Shown: positions 1 through 12,859, counted from the stretch's first letter. The stretch is DNA of 64,000 bases from Vitellaria paradoxa (GCA_019916065.1 CM034233.1:45200173-45264172), one strand, 5' to 3'. Translations and numbers: made by a program. The notes: generated by a model not told the origin, from the sequence alone.

Positions 1-795
1 AGGGGCCGGGGCACAAGGAGGGGACTCGACACTTTTCTCAGGTTCGCCACAAGGTAAAAACATGAGCTTATCATGCCAATAGCAACTTTTTTATTTATCT
101 TTTTTAATGATAGTAAATTATTAACATATAATTTACCTTTCAACAGAGGACAGAGGAGGGCCTGAGGACAGATCGGATGTCCATGTGGTTGGCGACTCGA
201 TGTACTGATTCGCCGGAGGTTCAGGCTATACAGGTAACAAATTTTAATATTTTGTCCAATCAACATATAATTTAATTTTTTCTTTAGATAATATAGTTAG
301 TTATCTTGTTTTTTCTATTTCGGCTTGTTTGCATTAGGCGCAGTTTAATGCACGTCTAGACGAGCTGTCGCCAGATGAGAGGGAGTCCGAAGAGAGGAGG
401 GACAAGATATTTTTCTCCATTGTCGGACGCGATGGTCATGGATACACGCTTACGCGGGGCGCAGGTATTCCACGCCGATCCGTCGCACGAGCAGAATCAT
501 CTTCTCATGCCAGACGTCACGATCAGGATCTGCTGCAAACCTTTCAAGTTGAGATGGACGCACGAGAGGTAGCACTTCGGGCCGAGATGATGGCTGAGAT
601 GGAGAGGCGCCTCTCTCAGAGTCAGAGCCATCCACTTCCTCCTCCTCAGGTTAAAAATTTTATTTCTCGTTACTATTACTCGTTAAAATTATATAAATTT
701 ATTTATTCATGCCTTCTTAATTATCACGTTCTAATTTCATTATTATTTCATTGTAGGACCCGGATGATGGTGGATGGCCCTCTTGGACTGATTAG
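1..795 (+). CDS. CACTA (En/Spm-type) transposase-like ORF, 3' exons
   Basis: This is the C-terminal part of the plant En/Spm-type transposon ORF that carries a conserved domain of roughly 100 residues. Four exons can be joined in phase with GT-AG introns: up to 53, 147-233, 338-649 and 757-795, ending at a TAG stop (793-795). Features seen are GTRHFSQVRHK in the first exon, SPEVQAIQAQFNARLDE across the second intron, an acidic-basic stretch (DERESEERRDKIF), GRDGHGYTLTRG, then a Glu/Met/Arg helix (MMAEMERRL) and a short tail ending GGWPSWTD. This order is typical of the plant CACTA-associated protein family. The start lies left of the window. No frame-breaking lesion is visible in these exons, so the element may be fairly recent. 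The encoded factor would act in the nucleus, probably on the element ends. The exon joins are inferred from splice consensus only. Confidence 0.8.
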
Positions 796-1236
796 GATCT
801 ATTTGTATATATTTTGATCAGTACATTTATATATATTTTTGTTTTTGTATTTTGAACATTTGTATATAATAAAATTTTATTTTAATTGTAATCTAATTTG
901 ATATTGTGTTTGTATATATAATCATAATTAGGAGATATGCTTTTTCTTTATTGATTTTATGAAAAATTTCATTAATTCCATGTGCAATTTAATAAATTAA
1001 ATTTAATATAAATATTTATACATAAGTAATTAAATATAATAGTTATTATAAATAATTAATAACTATTAAATAAATAATCATTATAAATAAAAAATAAATT
1101 ATTATTAAATCATTTTTTTAAATAATTTGATTTGTAAAACAAATTATTGAGATCTTATTATAACAAAATTTAAATTATAATTATTGAGATTTTTAAATAA
1201 TTTAAATTCTTTTTTAAAAAAAAAATTACTTATAAT

Positions 1237-1672
1237 TAGCGACCGTACGTGGCGGTCGCTAATAGTCCATTCGGGTCGCTAATACTCGTTGGTGCAAATG
1301 GCCATGGCTCCCGTGCGAAACTTATTGCGACCGCTATTCAGTATTAGCGACCGCTAACTACGGTCGCTAATGATTCGCGCCATTTTCGCGCCACTAGCAG
1401 TATCTTCGCGCCAAACAAACAGCGACCGCTTTTTAAGTATTAGTGACCATTTTGAGCGGTCGCTAGTATCCCTATGTTTAAACGCAAGCGGTCGTAGAAG
1501 CGGTTGCAAATAATTTAGCGACCGTCATAGCGGTCACTAATACTTTTTAGCGACGAAGCAAATGCGACTCGTTTGACGCGGTCGCTAAGCCGTCGCTAAT
1601 ACTTTTAGCGACCGCGTTTTCACCTTTAGCGACCGTCTTTGGCGGTTGCTAGTTCCACAATTTCCACTAGTG
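1237..1672 (+). repeat. CACTA sub-terminal repeats and terminal inverted repeat
   Basis: A motif around GCGACCG / CGGTCGC occurs many times in both orientations (for example near 1240, 1252, 1333, 1350, 1363, 1423, 1457, 1522, 1534, 1589, 1608, 1630). Sub-terminal motif arrays of this kind are the usual binding sites of CACTA transposase accessory proteins. The block is markedly more GC-rich than the AT-rich sequence to its left. The element ends in CACTAGTG, whose reverse complement gives the family's CACTA start. Confidence 0.85.
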
Positions 1673-3733
1673 CTTTAGGTATTTTTACATTAACATGGTC
1701 AATTTGAGGACCCAAAGGTGAAAAACCATGAAACTAGAAAATAGGGCATGAAACCCGAAACTTGGCCCAGGTTGTGGGCGCACGAGGGGGACACAGTCGG
1801 GCGTCCAAGGGAAAGAAATTAATGTATGGGCGCCCAAGCCCCTTGGGCGCACGGCTGAGTGTCAGCTTGGGCGCCCACCAAGCGTAGGTCACTTTTCTAA
1901 CATTGTTTAGTTTAGCCTTCTACTTTGGGCATATGGAAGAGTTGGTAACTTGTTTTCACATGAAACTTTTACTTGATTAATTTCATTAATTTAAAAAGGG
2001 AAATGAGCTTTAAAAGTTGATTAAGGGTTGATTATCTTAAAGCTATGTGATTTAACTTGTAAGGGTGAATGAATGCTATCTTGAATGAAATGAATTAGAA
2101 GCTTACTTTGAGATAAGGGTCTTAATCGAGTTGAATTGTAAATATGTCTTGATGTAAACTAAATGTTGAGGTATATGAACTTGTGATTAATTAAGTGAAA
2201 GGTAACTTGACAAAGAGACGTATGTTTATAATTTTGGTAAATGTGGAATGCTTAATATGGTTTGATCAATGCAATATGTAATAAGCTATGGAATGAACCG
2301 TAACATTGACATGTGTGTTGAATGGTATATGTATTGATAAATGTTAAATGTTTAATAAGGTTGATCAATGTTGATATGTGATGAATCTTGGGATGAACCG
2401 AAAAGTGAACTTTTGTTAACAAATGATAGAATTTAAATGAGGTTTTGAATAAATAAAATGAAGAGATGAAATGAGTTGTGCTACATGATAAAATGGAATG
2501 TGGTTATATGTGTTGGAAAGTTTATGGTGATAAATGTGAATTGTGATTGGATGAGTATTGAATGTGATGAATGATTGGTTGTGTGCCGGGGGCCGTGGTG
2601 GGGTGCGAAAATAGGAAGGGTCGTGAGATTACCCTTGGGTTGAAAGACCCAGAACCTGCACAGGGTATGGTGTCAATGCCAGTGGGTTAGTAGCCCACAA
2701 CATTGTGTGTGTTTTGGCTCCTCGTGGCCTTGGATGGCGATCCTAAACGACAACGTTGGTTTATCGTTTCCGTTGGGTATTGGCCCATAAAAGACGATAA
2801 TGTGTATACACCTAACCCCCGAGGATTGTGTGGTTATGGCTATGTGATTGATTAATGAAATGATGGTACTGTGAATGTGATTTCATGATTGAATGATGAA
2901 CAAATGTAATATGGATGTGGATATGTGATTGAATGTTGAATATGTGATAATGTGATATGGAATATGGTTGGTTACAAAGTTGGGAAATTTAATAATGGAG
3001 AATAATTGGACTTGAATGCTACACTATGATGTTATTGAATAAAAATAAATATTGTAAATATGGTTATGTGGTCGGCTATGTTTAAACATCAATGAGATAA
3101 TTAAAGTATGATATGAACACATGTATGGATTTTCAAAGATTAAATATAAATTGGAAACTTAATCCTTCTTATGATATTGTTGTGTAAATATATATATATT
3201 CCACGTCGGTTATGTAGTTATGTTGATAAATTGTCGTGGCACTAGAACATATTGAGATAACTAGATGTACCATAAATATTATGCACGTTTGGAATACATA
3301 CCATATATGTTTGTTTGCGGCATCGTGGGCACAAGTGGATCCGTGCTCACGTCCCTACAGATTGTTGACGCAGGTACAGGCTATAACATTTAGATGAACT
3401 AATGGGGTTGGACTAGAAGGGTGTGCATAAGCCCTACCAAGCTTAGCTAAGCTCTTGGTTATTTAGTTTAAATTTCTTTTGCAATTGTAATATTGTACAT
3501 TGAGGACTTGTTTGATTTGGTTGTATGGGCCCTAAGGCCTGAGTTATGTACTAATGGGAGGATTGTTAGAAGTTTGTGACTTGATTATAGCCAAGGTTAA
3601 ATTTATGTTATCTTAACTATGTCTCGGGCTCACTGGTTTACGTTACGTTGCTCTGATGATGGGTTGGTTATGTTAATGCATGTTGTGTGTGTTTATCACT
3701 CACCCCTCGGGTCACGAGATCCGGGACGTGACA
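1673..3733 (+). repeat. Tekay-like LTR, 5' LTR lacking its left end
   Basis: The sequence matches the solo LTR at 42640-59853 over its whole length from the CACTA insertion point to the terminal ...GGGACGTGACA. It holds a GC block with GGGCGCCC-type motifs (about 1770-1890), a long TG-rich section full of GAATG/TGATG (about 2000-3100), and the shared signature gtgggcacaagtggatccgtgctcacgt split around 3327. It is followed by a tRNA-Met-like primer site, so it is read as a 5' LTR in plus orientation. The missing left end lies beyond the CACTA element outside the window. Confidence 0.75.
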
Positions 3734-4130
3734 ATTGGTTATCTGCATATCATGCTTCTATTAATTGTTGTACCAAGGAAGTGAAATTTTAAATTACAGG
3801 AGAGTTAGACTAGCATACAATGGTGATCATAGGGTTGTGCCTAATTGTTTGATATTTGTATCAAAAGTTAGGAAGGGGTTGAGTAAGGGATATTGGGGAT
3901 ATATTGCTTATATGGTTGATACTAAGGAGCTAGTGACTTAGCTAAATTATAGACCTATTACATGTGACTAGTTAGATGTATTTCGAGATGAATTACCAAG
4001 GATAATCCTAAATCGAAAAGTAGAACTTCTCTTGATGCCTTTGTGATCGTTTAAAAACCTAGTGAGTATATTTTGATTTACTCAAGAAGCAAGGAAGAAC
4101 ATGCATAATATCTTAGAATAGCTTTGTTGA
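3734..4130 (+). other. Degenerate 5' leader of Tekay-like element with PBS-like start
   Basis: ATTGGTTATCTGCATATCA starts right after the LTR end and resembles the initiator tRNA-Met primer site ATTGGTATCAGAGC used by Tekay elements, with an extra base and substitutions. The rest of the stretch has no open frame that can be recognised. It stops where a new LTR-like sequence begins at 4131. Confidence 0.45.
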
Positions 4131-4376
4131 CATCCCAATTTTGCCCATTTTCTTAAATTTTACTATATTTAATGCTTTTAGTTGAATGGTACTCTATTGG
4201 TTAAGTTTTCTTAATCATAGGATATGTCAAAGTGTCAGAATTTGACAAAAAGTGAACAATTAGCAAAATACCTATTGTACCCCTAAAGTTAGAGAGAAGC
4301 CAAGCTGACGACCCAAATTAAGGCAGTAGGCCACCAGACTATAAAAACATGCCCAACACATCGGGTAGACAATTCT
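4131..4376 (+). repeat. Truncated LTR fragment, unassigned family
   Basis: The fragment begins TGACATCCCAATTTTGCCC, a typical gypsy LTR start, and has a TATA box (ACTATAAAAACATG, about 4338-4351) at the expected distance. It ends where the copia LTR begins. No second copy or target duplication is visible, so limits are approximate. Confidence 0.4.
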
Positions 4377-4996
4377 TGTAAGATGTTTTTTGGATAAAAC
4401 AAAAGGTTTTGGATAAAATAGAATAATTTCTTAATATAAATCTTTAATATATCTTTAAGTAGAATAAATCTATAAATGAAGCATTATATATACATAATCT
4501 ATAAATGAAGCAATATATATTAATTGGCCTGTGAGATTTGGAGAGGCGTGTGAAACGCTATCCTAAAGTCACTGATCCTCCTTATGTGAACGTATTAATG
4601 GATTACAATGGCTCCAAGATTCAACTTAGATTGCTCATAGCGAATCTCCTCAGAAGTCACGTCTACTAGGAGAATATGAACAGTCCCAATCTTTGTTGCC
4701 CACATCACAGAGATAAAGATAACAAATAGAGAATACGAAGAGAAATAGATAGAGAATAAAAGATATTGAAAGAGCATTTTTAATAATTATCAAACAGTGA
4801 AGAGATGTTTATACTTATAGGACTCGATGGTTACATTGAACTGATATAGTTCAACTTCCAGGGGAAATCTATTCAAGATAACGTTTCAAATATTACGAAA
4901 TAACAATAAAATCTTAAATGCAATAAAATCAATAAAATGAAATAAAACAAATGAAAATAAAGTTTTGAAACTTTAAAAAGAATTATATTTTTGACA
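4377..4996 (-). repeat. Tork-type copia LTR (3' LTR of element C)
   Basis: The right edge is firm: TTTTTGACA (TGTCAAAAA on the minus strand) at 4988-4996 is followed by the polypurine tract of element C, which reads CTTTGTGGGGGAT on the minus strand. A TATA box reads CTATAAGTATAAAC on the minus strand near 4812-4825. The left edge is uncertain; 4377 is a guess from the end of the neighbouring fragment. The 60-residue open frame at 4595-4777 is taken as transcribed LTR sequence, not a gene. Confidence 0.5.
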
Positions 4997-5640
4997 ATCC
5001 CCCACAAAGTTTTAGAACTTTAAAAATAAATATAAGAAAATAATATGGGCAACATTAATACTGTGTAATAAGCGTAGGTGTCTTTCGGACTTGAACCTCA
5101 CTTAGTGTTAACAATCTCTGTCTAAAAGATCATAGTGAACTAAGTCTTGAACAAGACCATTTGAACCAAAGTTTGATATGTTACACACACAACAACATAC
5201 TGACTTTTAGACATAGTTCGCGGGTTAGTGCTATTAAGGCTATGCACTGATCTTGATTCTCATGAGAGGTTCTAGCGAACAACCTAATTCTCATAGTCAT
5301 GGCCTCACGACAACTCTCATTCAGGTAAATTCTCCAAGGGTATATGTGACCTATACCATGCGAGAGTTTGCCCACCTTAAACTCATTTAAGGTTAAACCC
5401 TTTCTTAACATCATATCTTCATAGCACAGATGCCCTAGGAAAAACCAAAAGAATAATTTAAAAATGTCTCCATATATAATTTAAGGTGCTGGAAATAAGT
5501 CATGTAGTATGGATTGTTACTACCCATTGAACCTTTTCATGGGGTTCCCAATCACAATAGTTGGGTTACTTCCTTAGGTGACTTCCTTGTAGGCTTAAAC
5601 TCATCCCCCTCGACAAATAAAGAACTAGCCTCAACAGTAA
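4997..5640 (-). other. 3' untranslated region and polypurine tract of copia element C
   Basis: There is no supported gene. The polypurine tract lies at 4998-5010 next to the LTR. The rest is the usual non-coding 3' region of Tork-type copia elements. The short open frame at 5181-5414 has no recognisable domain. Confidence 0.5.
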
Positions 5641-8600
5641 TCAAAATAAACATTTCCTCTTGGGCTTAAGCTCATACCTTTGGAGAGTTTAAATATCATA
5701 TTTCTTGATAACCCTTTTGTTAGTTAATCAGCTAGATTAAGTTCAGATCTCACAAAATCCAAAGATTTAATATTTCTACTCAACAAACTTGTTACTAATT
5801 TGTATCTCACTTATATATGTCTATTTAGTTTCTTGTTAGTGTGAATCTAATTTACTAAATCAATCACAACTCTACTGTCATATAGTAAATATACTGCAAG
5901 AATAGGTTTATCTACAAGTGGTAAATCAGATGAAAGATTCTTAATCCATTCTTCTTCTATACTAGTAGTATCTAAAGCTATAAGTTCTGATTTTATAGTA
6001 CTTCTATAGATAATTGTTTGTTTCCTAGAACTCCATGATATTGTAGTTCCCCCTGATAAGAACACATAACCTGAAGTGGATTTAACATCTAAGCTATCAG
6101 TTATCTGATTTGCATCACTATATCCCTCAATAGTAGATGGATAACCTTTATAATACAATGAATAATCTAATGTTCCTTTGATATATTTGAATACTCTATC
6201 TAAGGCAGCCCAATGCTCTTTACTCGAATTTTGAATATATCTACTTAATCTTCTAACAACATATGAAATATTAGGTCTAGATTTATTTGCTATAAAGTAA
6301 GATCCTATCAATTACAAATATCTCAATTGAGAAACTAGTTGACCATAATTCTTCTTTAAATGTACATTAGAGTCATAAAGGGTGGAAATAGTTTTAGAGC
6401 CATAATATCCAAATTTCCTCAACATCCTTTCTATGGTAGAAGATTGACTTAAATAAAAGCCTTCAAAAGATTTCTCGAATTCCATTCCTAAGATCACATG
6501 TGCTTCTCCTAAATCTTTCATTTCAAATTTACTAGAAAGATAGCTTTCAGTATTCTCTACTATCTCTAGGTTTGTTCCAAAGATCAAGATATCATCCACA
6601 TATGGACACCAATATAACTTGATTCTTATTATCCTTTTTGAAATATAAACACTTTTTATGCTTATTAATCTTAAACCCAAACTCTAAAATTACCTTATCA
6701 AACTTGTCATGCCATTATTTAGGTGCTTGTTTAAGACCATACAAAGATTTCACTAATTTACAGACCTTATGTTCTTGTCCTTTCACCACAAAGCTTTTAG
6801 GTTGATCCATAGATATTTCATTTTCTAAATCTCCATTTAAGAAGGCAGTTTTTACATCCATTTGATGAATCACTAATTTAGCTACTAGGGTTCTAATGGT
6901 AGTGATACTAGTCACTGGTGAATAAGTATCAAAATAATCAATTCCTTTCTTTTGTGTGAATCCTTTAGCTACCAACCTAGCCTTATATTTATCAAAACTT
7001 CCATCAAACTTTAATTTCCTTTTAAATATCCATTTACACCCAATCGCTTTATTTCCAAGAGGTAAGTTAACTAATTCCCAAGTGTGATTTTGTAAAATAG
7101 ACTCCATTTCACTATTAATGGATTCTTTCCAAAAAGGTGCATCTAGAGATGATATGGCTTCTTTATAATTTGTGGGTCTTTCTACTAAAAATGTACAAAA
7201 GTAATCTCCAAAATTGTTTCTATCCTAGCTTCCTTACTTCTCTTTAATTCTGCTTAAAACTCATTATCTTTAGATGTAGATGAACTAGCAGAAAGATTTT
7301 CCAAAATATTAGGAACTATCGGTTTTGATATTTTAGTCTCATAGGGAAAAATATCTTCAAAAAATGTAGCATCTTTGGAATCTATTATGGTATTATTAGA
7401 TATGCCATTAACTTCAGAGTTAAAAACTAGGAATCTATTTGCATTACTATTTTGAGCATAACTTATAAAAATAGTATCAACAGTTTTAGGTCCAATCTTT
7501 TTCCTTTTAAGATTAGGTATTGCAACCTTTGTTAAGCACCCCCACACTTTCTGGAATTTTAAGTTAGGGCCTCTATTCTTCCATATCTCATAGGGGGTTT
7601 TGTCTACTTTTTTTATAGTTACTCTATTTAAGATAAAAGATGCACTGAGTATGACTTCCCCCCACAGTTTTCAGGTAATCCAGAACTAATTAACATTGAG
7701 TTAACCATATCCATCAAAGTTCTATTTTTCCTTTCAGCTACTCCATTAGATTAGAGAGAGTAATGAGGTGTTACTTCATGTATTATACCATGCTCTTCAC
7801 AAAAATTATTAAGTTCAGTTAAAGAATATTCACCTCCTCTATCAGACCTAAGGATCTTACTACTCTTCTCTAATTGGTTTTCAACCTTGGTTTTATAAAA
7901 TTTGAACTTACTATAAACTTTAACCTTAGTCTTTATAAGGTAAATATAACAATACTTAGAGCAATCATCAATGAAAATGACAAAATATTTATTTCCTACT
8001 CTAGTAGGAGGCCTATTTGAATCACAAACATCACTATGTATAAGTTCTAAGATTTGAGAATTTCTATTTGCAGCTTTAAATGGTTTCCTAGGTTGTTTGG
8101 CTTGTATGCAAATTTGACACTTATGCTTAAAGTCTATATGAGACTTAGGAATTAGATCAAGATCCATTATCTTTTTAATTTTATTCAAGCTTACATGTCC
8201 AAGTCTCCAATGCCAAACATCACAAAATTCAATAAAGAAAATTTTAGGAGTAACATTACCAATCTCAAAAGCTATATTTAATTTAAATAAACCATCACTA
8301 ACATATACCTTGCCAATAAATACATTATTCTTTGAAATAACTACTCGAGTTGATGCCATTGCAACTTTATATCCTTGCTTAGCTAAACAAAAACCACTAA
8401 TATGATTTCTCCTAACTTCAAGAACATTTCAAACATCCTTTAAAACTAAAATCTTCCCATAAGTCATTTTTAATTCCACGTCACCAATTCCAACTACTTG
8501 TGCGATAGAGTCATTTCCTAGAGTTACACTTCCTCCATTGATTTCTAATAAAATTTGAAAAAATGTACATCACGATGAACATGAACATTAGTGCCGAAAT

Positions 8601-8975
8601 CTATCCACCAATCTTTATTTTCATATGTGAAATTAACTAATGAAAAGGAAGATTCTATATTATCCTCTTATTCCACCAACATATTGACTTGATCTTTTGA
8701 TCTTTCTTTTTTTTATTTCGATTTGTCAAGAGTAAAAGGCTCGATCCTTTTATAAAAGCAATCCTTACCCACATGGTTGCTTCTTCCCCAAACATAGTAA
8801 AGCCTCTTCCTACTCTTTAAGCCCTTAGATTTATTATGATGCCTTTAGCTTTGGTGTTGATTAGGACGGAAGCTACTTTTATGATTCTTATTTTTGAAAT
8901 TTCTTCTCTTAGAGCCAAAGTTATTCTTTTTAAAATTTTGATTGTCACAATTATTCCTATTATTGTTATTATTGT
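5641..8975 (-). pseudogene. Tork-type copia polyprotein, broken (gag end, PR, INT, RT, RNase H)
   Basis: Reading right to left on the minus strand: Asn-rich end of gag (8880-8975); protease WWIDFGTNVHVHRD near 8600, where the usual DSGA is changed to DFGT; integrase HHCC (HWRLGH, later CQIC) and catalytic region with HSDVC, LRSDRGGEY and NGVAERKNRTL (about 7740-8210); RT with GCKWIFKRK, ARLVAKGFTQ, MDVKTAFLNG, SLYGLKQAPK and YVDDILIFG (about 6590-7110); RNase H with SRPNISYVVRRLSRY, SDANQITDS and a tail related to LNLADPLTKGLSR (about 5650-6300). It has several stops and frameshifts, for example a stop just before SNGVAERK at 7751. The 5' part (most of gag, PBS and 5' LTR) is missing because element B was inserted at 8976. 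It cannot transpose by itself. Confidence 0.9.
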
Positions 8976-10869
8976 TGATTACCATTGAAAATTGTAATTA
9001 CAAAGCATAATTTAAAACATAAATCATGCATTTATTCAATTAATTTTGAAGTTTTAGTTATGTTTTATAATTTATGGTATTTTGTTTTCAAAATGTAGAG
9101 AAAAGCCAAAAAATATCAAAACAAGCAGTGGTGAAGAGACTAAAGAAGCTACTGTGGTTTGGACACCTCGACGAGTGGTCTGGACTGGAGCCAAAGCAAG
9201 CCAGAGTAAGGAAGTGCAAAAATAAGCTTTGGTGTCTTTTTTGAGGCATTTCGCCGAATACTTGGCACGCATGGAGAAAATAGCTTGAAGACAAAAATGC
9301 CAATATATCTAATGACTTTCAAGACTTCTTCAACATCCCAAGAGCCATCCCAAGGAATGAGATCAATTATCATGGCCGCCGAGGAGAAGAAAATGGTCTG
9401 AAGTTTAAGATGGTTGAAGTGGTGTGCAGCTGAAGTTCCAACTTGACACCCTGTCAGTATTTTGACCATATCTTTTCATTCATAACTCAAATTGACTTGA
9501 TTCATTTTTGGTTCGAAAGAAGACTCAAAGGACAACATTTGTGTTTTAGCCAAAGCCTGAATCCATTGTCTTCAAGTTCAAAATCATATTGGAAATTGAG
9601 AACAGAAAGTTGTCAGAAGCAAGACACAAATTGAAGAGGAAGTACACTGTGGTCCGGACACCCCCACGGGTGGTCCGAACCACAAAAGGTTGATTTGCCT
9701 AGATAGATTATATTTTTAGGGTTTTTCATCTCCACTATATATAAGAATGTGTACGGCCGTTCGGGAGGACTTCTTACCTACACTTTTCTCTGCAATTTTT
9801 AGGTTAGTTTTTCATTGAAATAGATTTGTATAGAGAGTTTTAAGTTTAGTTTTTGAAGAGTTTTTGGATTATTGCTTTTAGATCCAAGTTTAATTCGTTG
9901 CAAAAGAATGGTGCGCCTTTTGATTTATTCAATGAAATTTATTTTCTTTTTGCTTTCTTTTTTTATTTATTGTTTTATTATTTCATCCATGTTAGACTAG
10001 ATTTTTATTATTGATTCAATCCATCAATGATGGGTGGATCTTTATTTGAATGTTGGATGTGATCGAATCCAAGCATGCAATGTAAAAGTTGCATGCTAAG
10101 GTTTTTGTTTTCTAAATCTACTTTCTAATGTTTTCAAAACCTTCAAAAACTTGTGTAGTTGATCATATTTCCTTGAAATCACTGGTAACTATACAAGATT
10201 ATAACTTTCTAAATACTTTGAAAACAAACGAAATAGATTTAGATATGTTTTCTGGTTTTCTTTCTCTTTTGATTTTCAAAGCCTTCAAAAACATGTAACC
10301 TCGATTATATTTCATTGAAATCCTTGATGACATTATATGATTAAAACTTTATTTATATTTTGAAATCAAAGAAAAGAGATCTGGACCAAAGAATGTTTTC
10401 AAGAGGATATCTTTCTAGTTTTATTTATCCTAAACGTAATTCTAAAACTGTGATTTGGAAATTAAAGCTTTCATGATGAAATCTTTTCGATTTACTTTTC
10501 CTAAACGTGAGCTGTAAACCGAGATAATAATCACATCCAAACATGAGAGTAAAATATTCACCCAGATTTGTAGGTTGAATCAAAATCTTAAATTATCTTG
10601 AATGTGTAATGTTATTGCTTTCATTTTAGTTTAATTTAATTGTTGCAATTTAGTTTATTCATTTAGTAATTAGTTAATCAACATTTTTCATAAAACTAAT
10701 TTTCATTTTTTGTTTTTAAAATGAAACCAATAGGTAGAAGAACTTAGAAAACCTTAGTGTTCAATCTCATAGTTCCTCGTGGATTCGACCTCGGTCTCAC
10801 TGAGTTAAAACTACACCGCACACCCTTACAATTGGGGGTTAGTTTAGACGCAATATTTAGACATGGTTA
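8976..10869 (+). repeat. 5' LTR of element B (Athila type)
   Basis: It starts TGATTACCATTGAAAATTGTAATTAC, split here as TGATTACCATTG and AAAATTGTAATTAC, a decayed form of the family start TGATTACACTTGAAAAGTG. It ends ...CATGGTTA just before the PBS. The promoter TATATATAA lies at 9736-9744. The palindromic GGTCCGGACC-type module is at 9647-9684, and a 200-bp section (9416-9616) is also present in a SIRE LTR. Repeated segments around 10120-10400 carry the family motif CACTGGTA / TTGATCATATTTCCTTGAAA (reverse-oriented CCAGTGATTNCAG). Confidence 0.8.
9647..9684 (+). promoter_or_regulatory. Palindromic GGTCCGGAC module upstream of LTR B promoter
   Basis: CTGTGGTCCGGACA, then a C-rich spacer, then GGGTGGTCCGAACCACA. 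The two halves are inverted copies of each other and each half contains a GGTCC-GGACC palindrome. The TATA box follows about 50 bp downstream. The same layout is seen in the other Athila LTRs of this window. Confidence 0.55.
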
Positions 10870-10875
10870 AGTTAT

Positions 10876-10894
10876 TGGTGCTGTTGCCAGGGAA
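10876..10894 (+). other. Primer-binding site of element B
   Basis: TGGTGCTGTTGCCAGGGAA aligns with the Athila-type site TGGCGCCGTTGCCGGGGAG in element F, with a few C-to-T and G-to-A type changes. In Athila/Calypso elements this site is reported to pair with a tRNA-Asp 3' end. Confidence 0.7.
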
Positions 10895-10936
10895 CTTAGT
10901 TTTGATTCATTAGGATAACTCTAGGTTACTCTTCTT

Positions 10937-12859
10937 TTGTTTCCTAAAAAAAAGAAATTAATGAACATGGATTATTTTTCTTATAATTCTAGCTCACCAA
11001 ACACCATCCACCCACTTATTGGTTATTTAGGCAGCATTTATGGAATTAATTTTTGTCTACAAACTTTTTCTATGCTACCTAAATCTTATGGACTTGAACA
11101 TAAGGACCCCAGAGTTCATTTAGAACATTTTGAGTTAGTTTGTTTTTATTGCACAGATGGTTACATGGACGATATATTTAAGTATAATTTTTTCCCGTTT
11201 TCATTATGAGGAGTAGCAGATGATTGGTGTCGTGCTGCTACTTGGTCCATTAATATTTGGGAACAGTTACAAAATGATTTTATTACAACCTTTCTCCCCA
11301 ATTTTCAAAACTTTACTTTCTGCTTTCAAATTAAAAGTTTTTGTTTCAAGAAGGATGAAGTATTTTATAAATGTTAGGAGAGATTTAAAAACCTTTTAGA
11401 AACTTTCCCAAATCATGGACTAGAATTAGGGTACATTCTTGGTATATTCTATAATGCTCTACCTTGTGAGTTGCACCGGGCGTTTGATAAAAGCTTGGGT
11501 AGGGAATTTCTTAAACTTACCCCAGAAGAGGCATGGTAATTTTTTGAATTTCTCTACGAGCACACTAGGCCACAAACACTAGGCCACAAGAAAGACTTGA
11601 ACCTAGTTTTGAACCTCATGCACTTGAAAGCCACACTGACCCTTTTTCGCATGTTCCTACTTCACTTGATCCTCATGATCCATCCTTATAAAGTAGAGTA
11701 AGTGTGGAGCCTGATTACTCAAATACTGTATGTCCCAACCCCACTCTACTCACCGAGGGCCGGGGCCAATCTGAGGAGCCCTGAGATTATTGGCAGACTA
11801 AATCTAAGATCACACAAGTTAGTCACTTTGCGAGCAAACTCAACATAGGGAAGAAATTAGCTTAAAAGTCAATTTTGTGCACATGAGAATTCCACACATA
11901 TTGACTCTATATTAGATGATACATTGTTCAAGTCGATAGCATGTCCTTATGTCCATCCACTCACTGAAGTTGAAATTGCTGAATCTAGGGCCTTTTTGTT
12001 ATTTGCACGAGAAGATCCTAATTTAAAAACCTTAAACTTTGAGTGAAGCGACTATTCCGATGATGGGGGATGAGCCCTTTAACTCATTCCCACTAGACTC
12101 TAACATGCACAAGACTTCATTTGTTAAGTGTCTAAAGGACATGCTAACCAACACCACCATGGAGCTTGAAGCTCATCCCACCTTGACAACCCAGGTGACC
12201 TTGGAAAGTCCTAATACTCATTCTGAGAGCTTTGATGCTATCGGTTCAGGAAAGCACACTATTGAGTCAGTCAGTTTAGTTTCATCTTGTTCTGGCACAC
12301 CATTTTCTGAGACCACTTCTGATATATCTTTTTCTACTGGGGTAAATACATTTGATGATTATTTGTTGAGACCCCTACATTTGGGTGGAAGTATGATTCT
12401 AATTATGGTTGGGTTCCTACTTTAATCCCACAAGACACTCATAAGAGTGAATTTTCTTTGTCATCCTTTGAGAGTTTGACAGATAAGCCTGAGAGTGAGA
12501 GTAGTGCACACCTCTCCTCTTTTGCCCTAACCCCAACCAAGAATATTATTGAGGGAAATGAACATGTTTTGACCAAAACTAACTATACATGTAGGGAAGT
12601 GGTGGTGACTAAGAAAATAGTTTGCATTAACTTTTTAAGTGTCGAGGGGATTCTAGAAAATGCATAACCACATTCCATGTTCACATATGCATATGACTTT
12701 GGGTCATATTCGGGATTCAAGGATCCTCACAAGGCCATGAATTCTCCAATGATCTCTACACTAGGAGCATTCTCATTCTCGGTACCTCCTGGACCTAAGG
12801 AGGATATTTCATTCCTAAAACCATTTGGTGAGACTTGGGAGAGATTAGGAAGCTGTTGA
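10937..12859 (+). pseudogene. Gag-like ORF of element B with conserved FLKPF C-terminal domain, broken
   Basis: The N-terminal half is Athila-type gag: a segment at 10970-11210 with LPKSYGLEHKDPRVHLEHFE, then GVADDWCRAATW, WEQLQNDFITTFLP and FPNHGLELGYI, ELHRAFDKSLGREFL (to about 11560). The second half has no CCHC zinc knuckle. It matches the ORF of element A segment by segment: MELEAHPTLT..LESP (about 12158-12230), AHLSSFALTPTKN and CINFLSVEG (about 12510-12650), and the ending GPKEDISFLKPFGETWERLG (12792-12850). Several stops and frame changes break it. No pol follows. Function of the C-terminal part is unknown; conservation between two diverged copies suggests it was once selected as protein. 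Confidence 0.7.

Larger units (their letters stand above)
1..1672 (+). mobile_element. CACTA DNA transposon, right-hand part
   Basis: The element runs from outside the window to the terminal CACTAGTG at 1665-1672. After the stop codon at 795 comes about 440 bp of very AT-rich sequence with no gene (796-1236), then the sub-terminal repeat block. CTT directly follows the end at 1673-1675. In the related uninterrupted copy near 43571 the same point reads ...aaCTTgaggtattttt, which fits a 3-bp target duplication CTT and an insertion into a Tekay-like LTR. The left end and left duplication are not in view. Confidence 0.85.
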
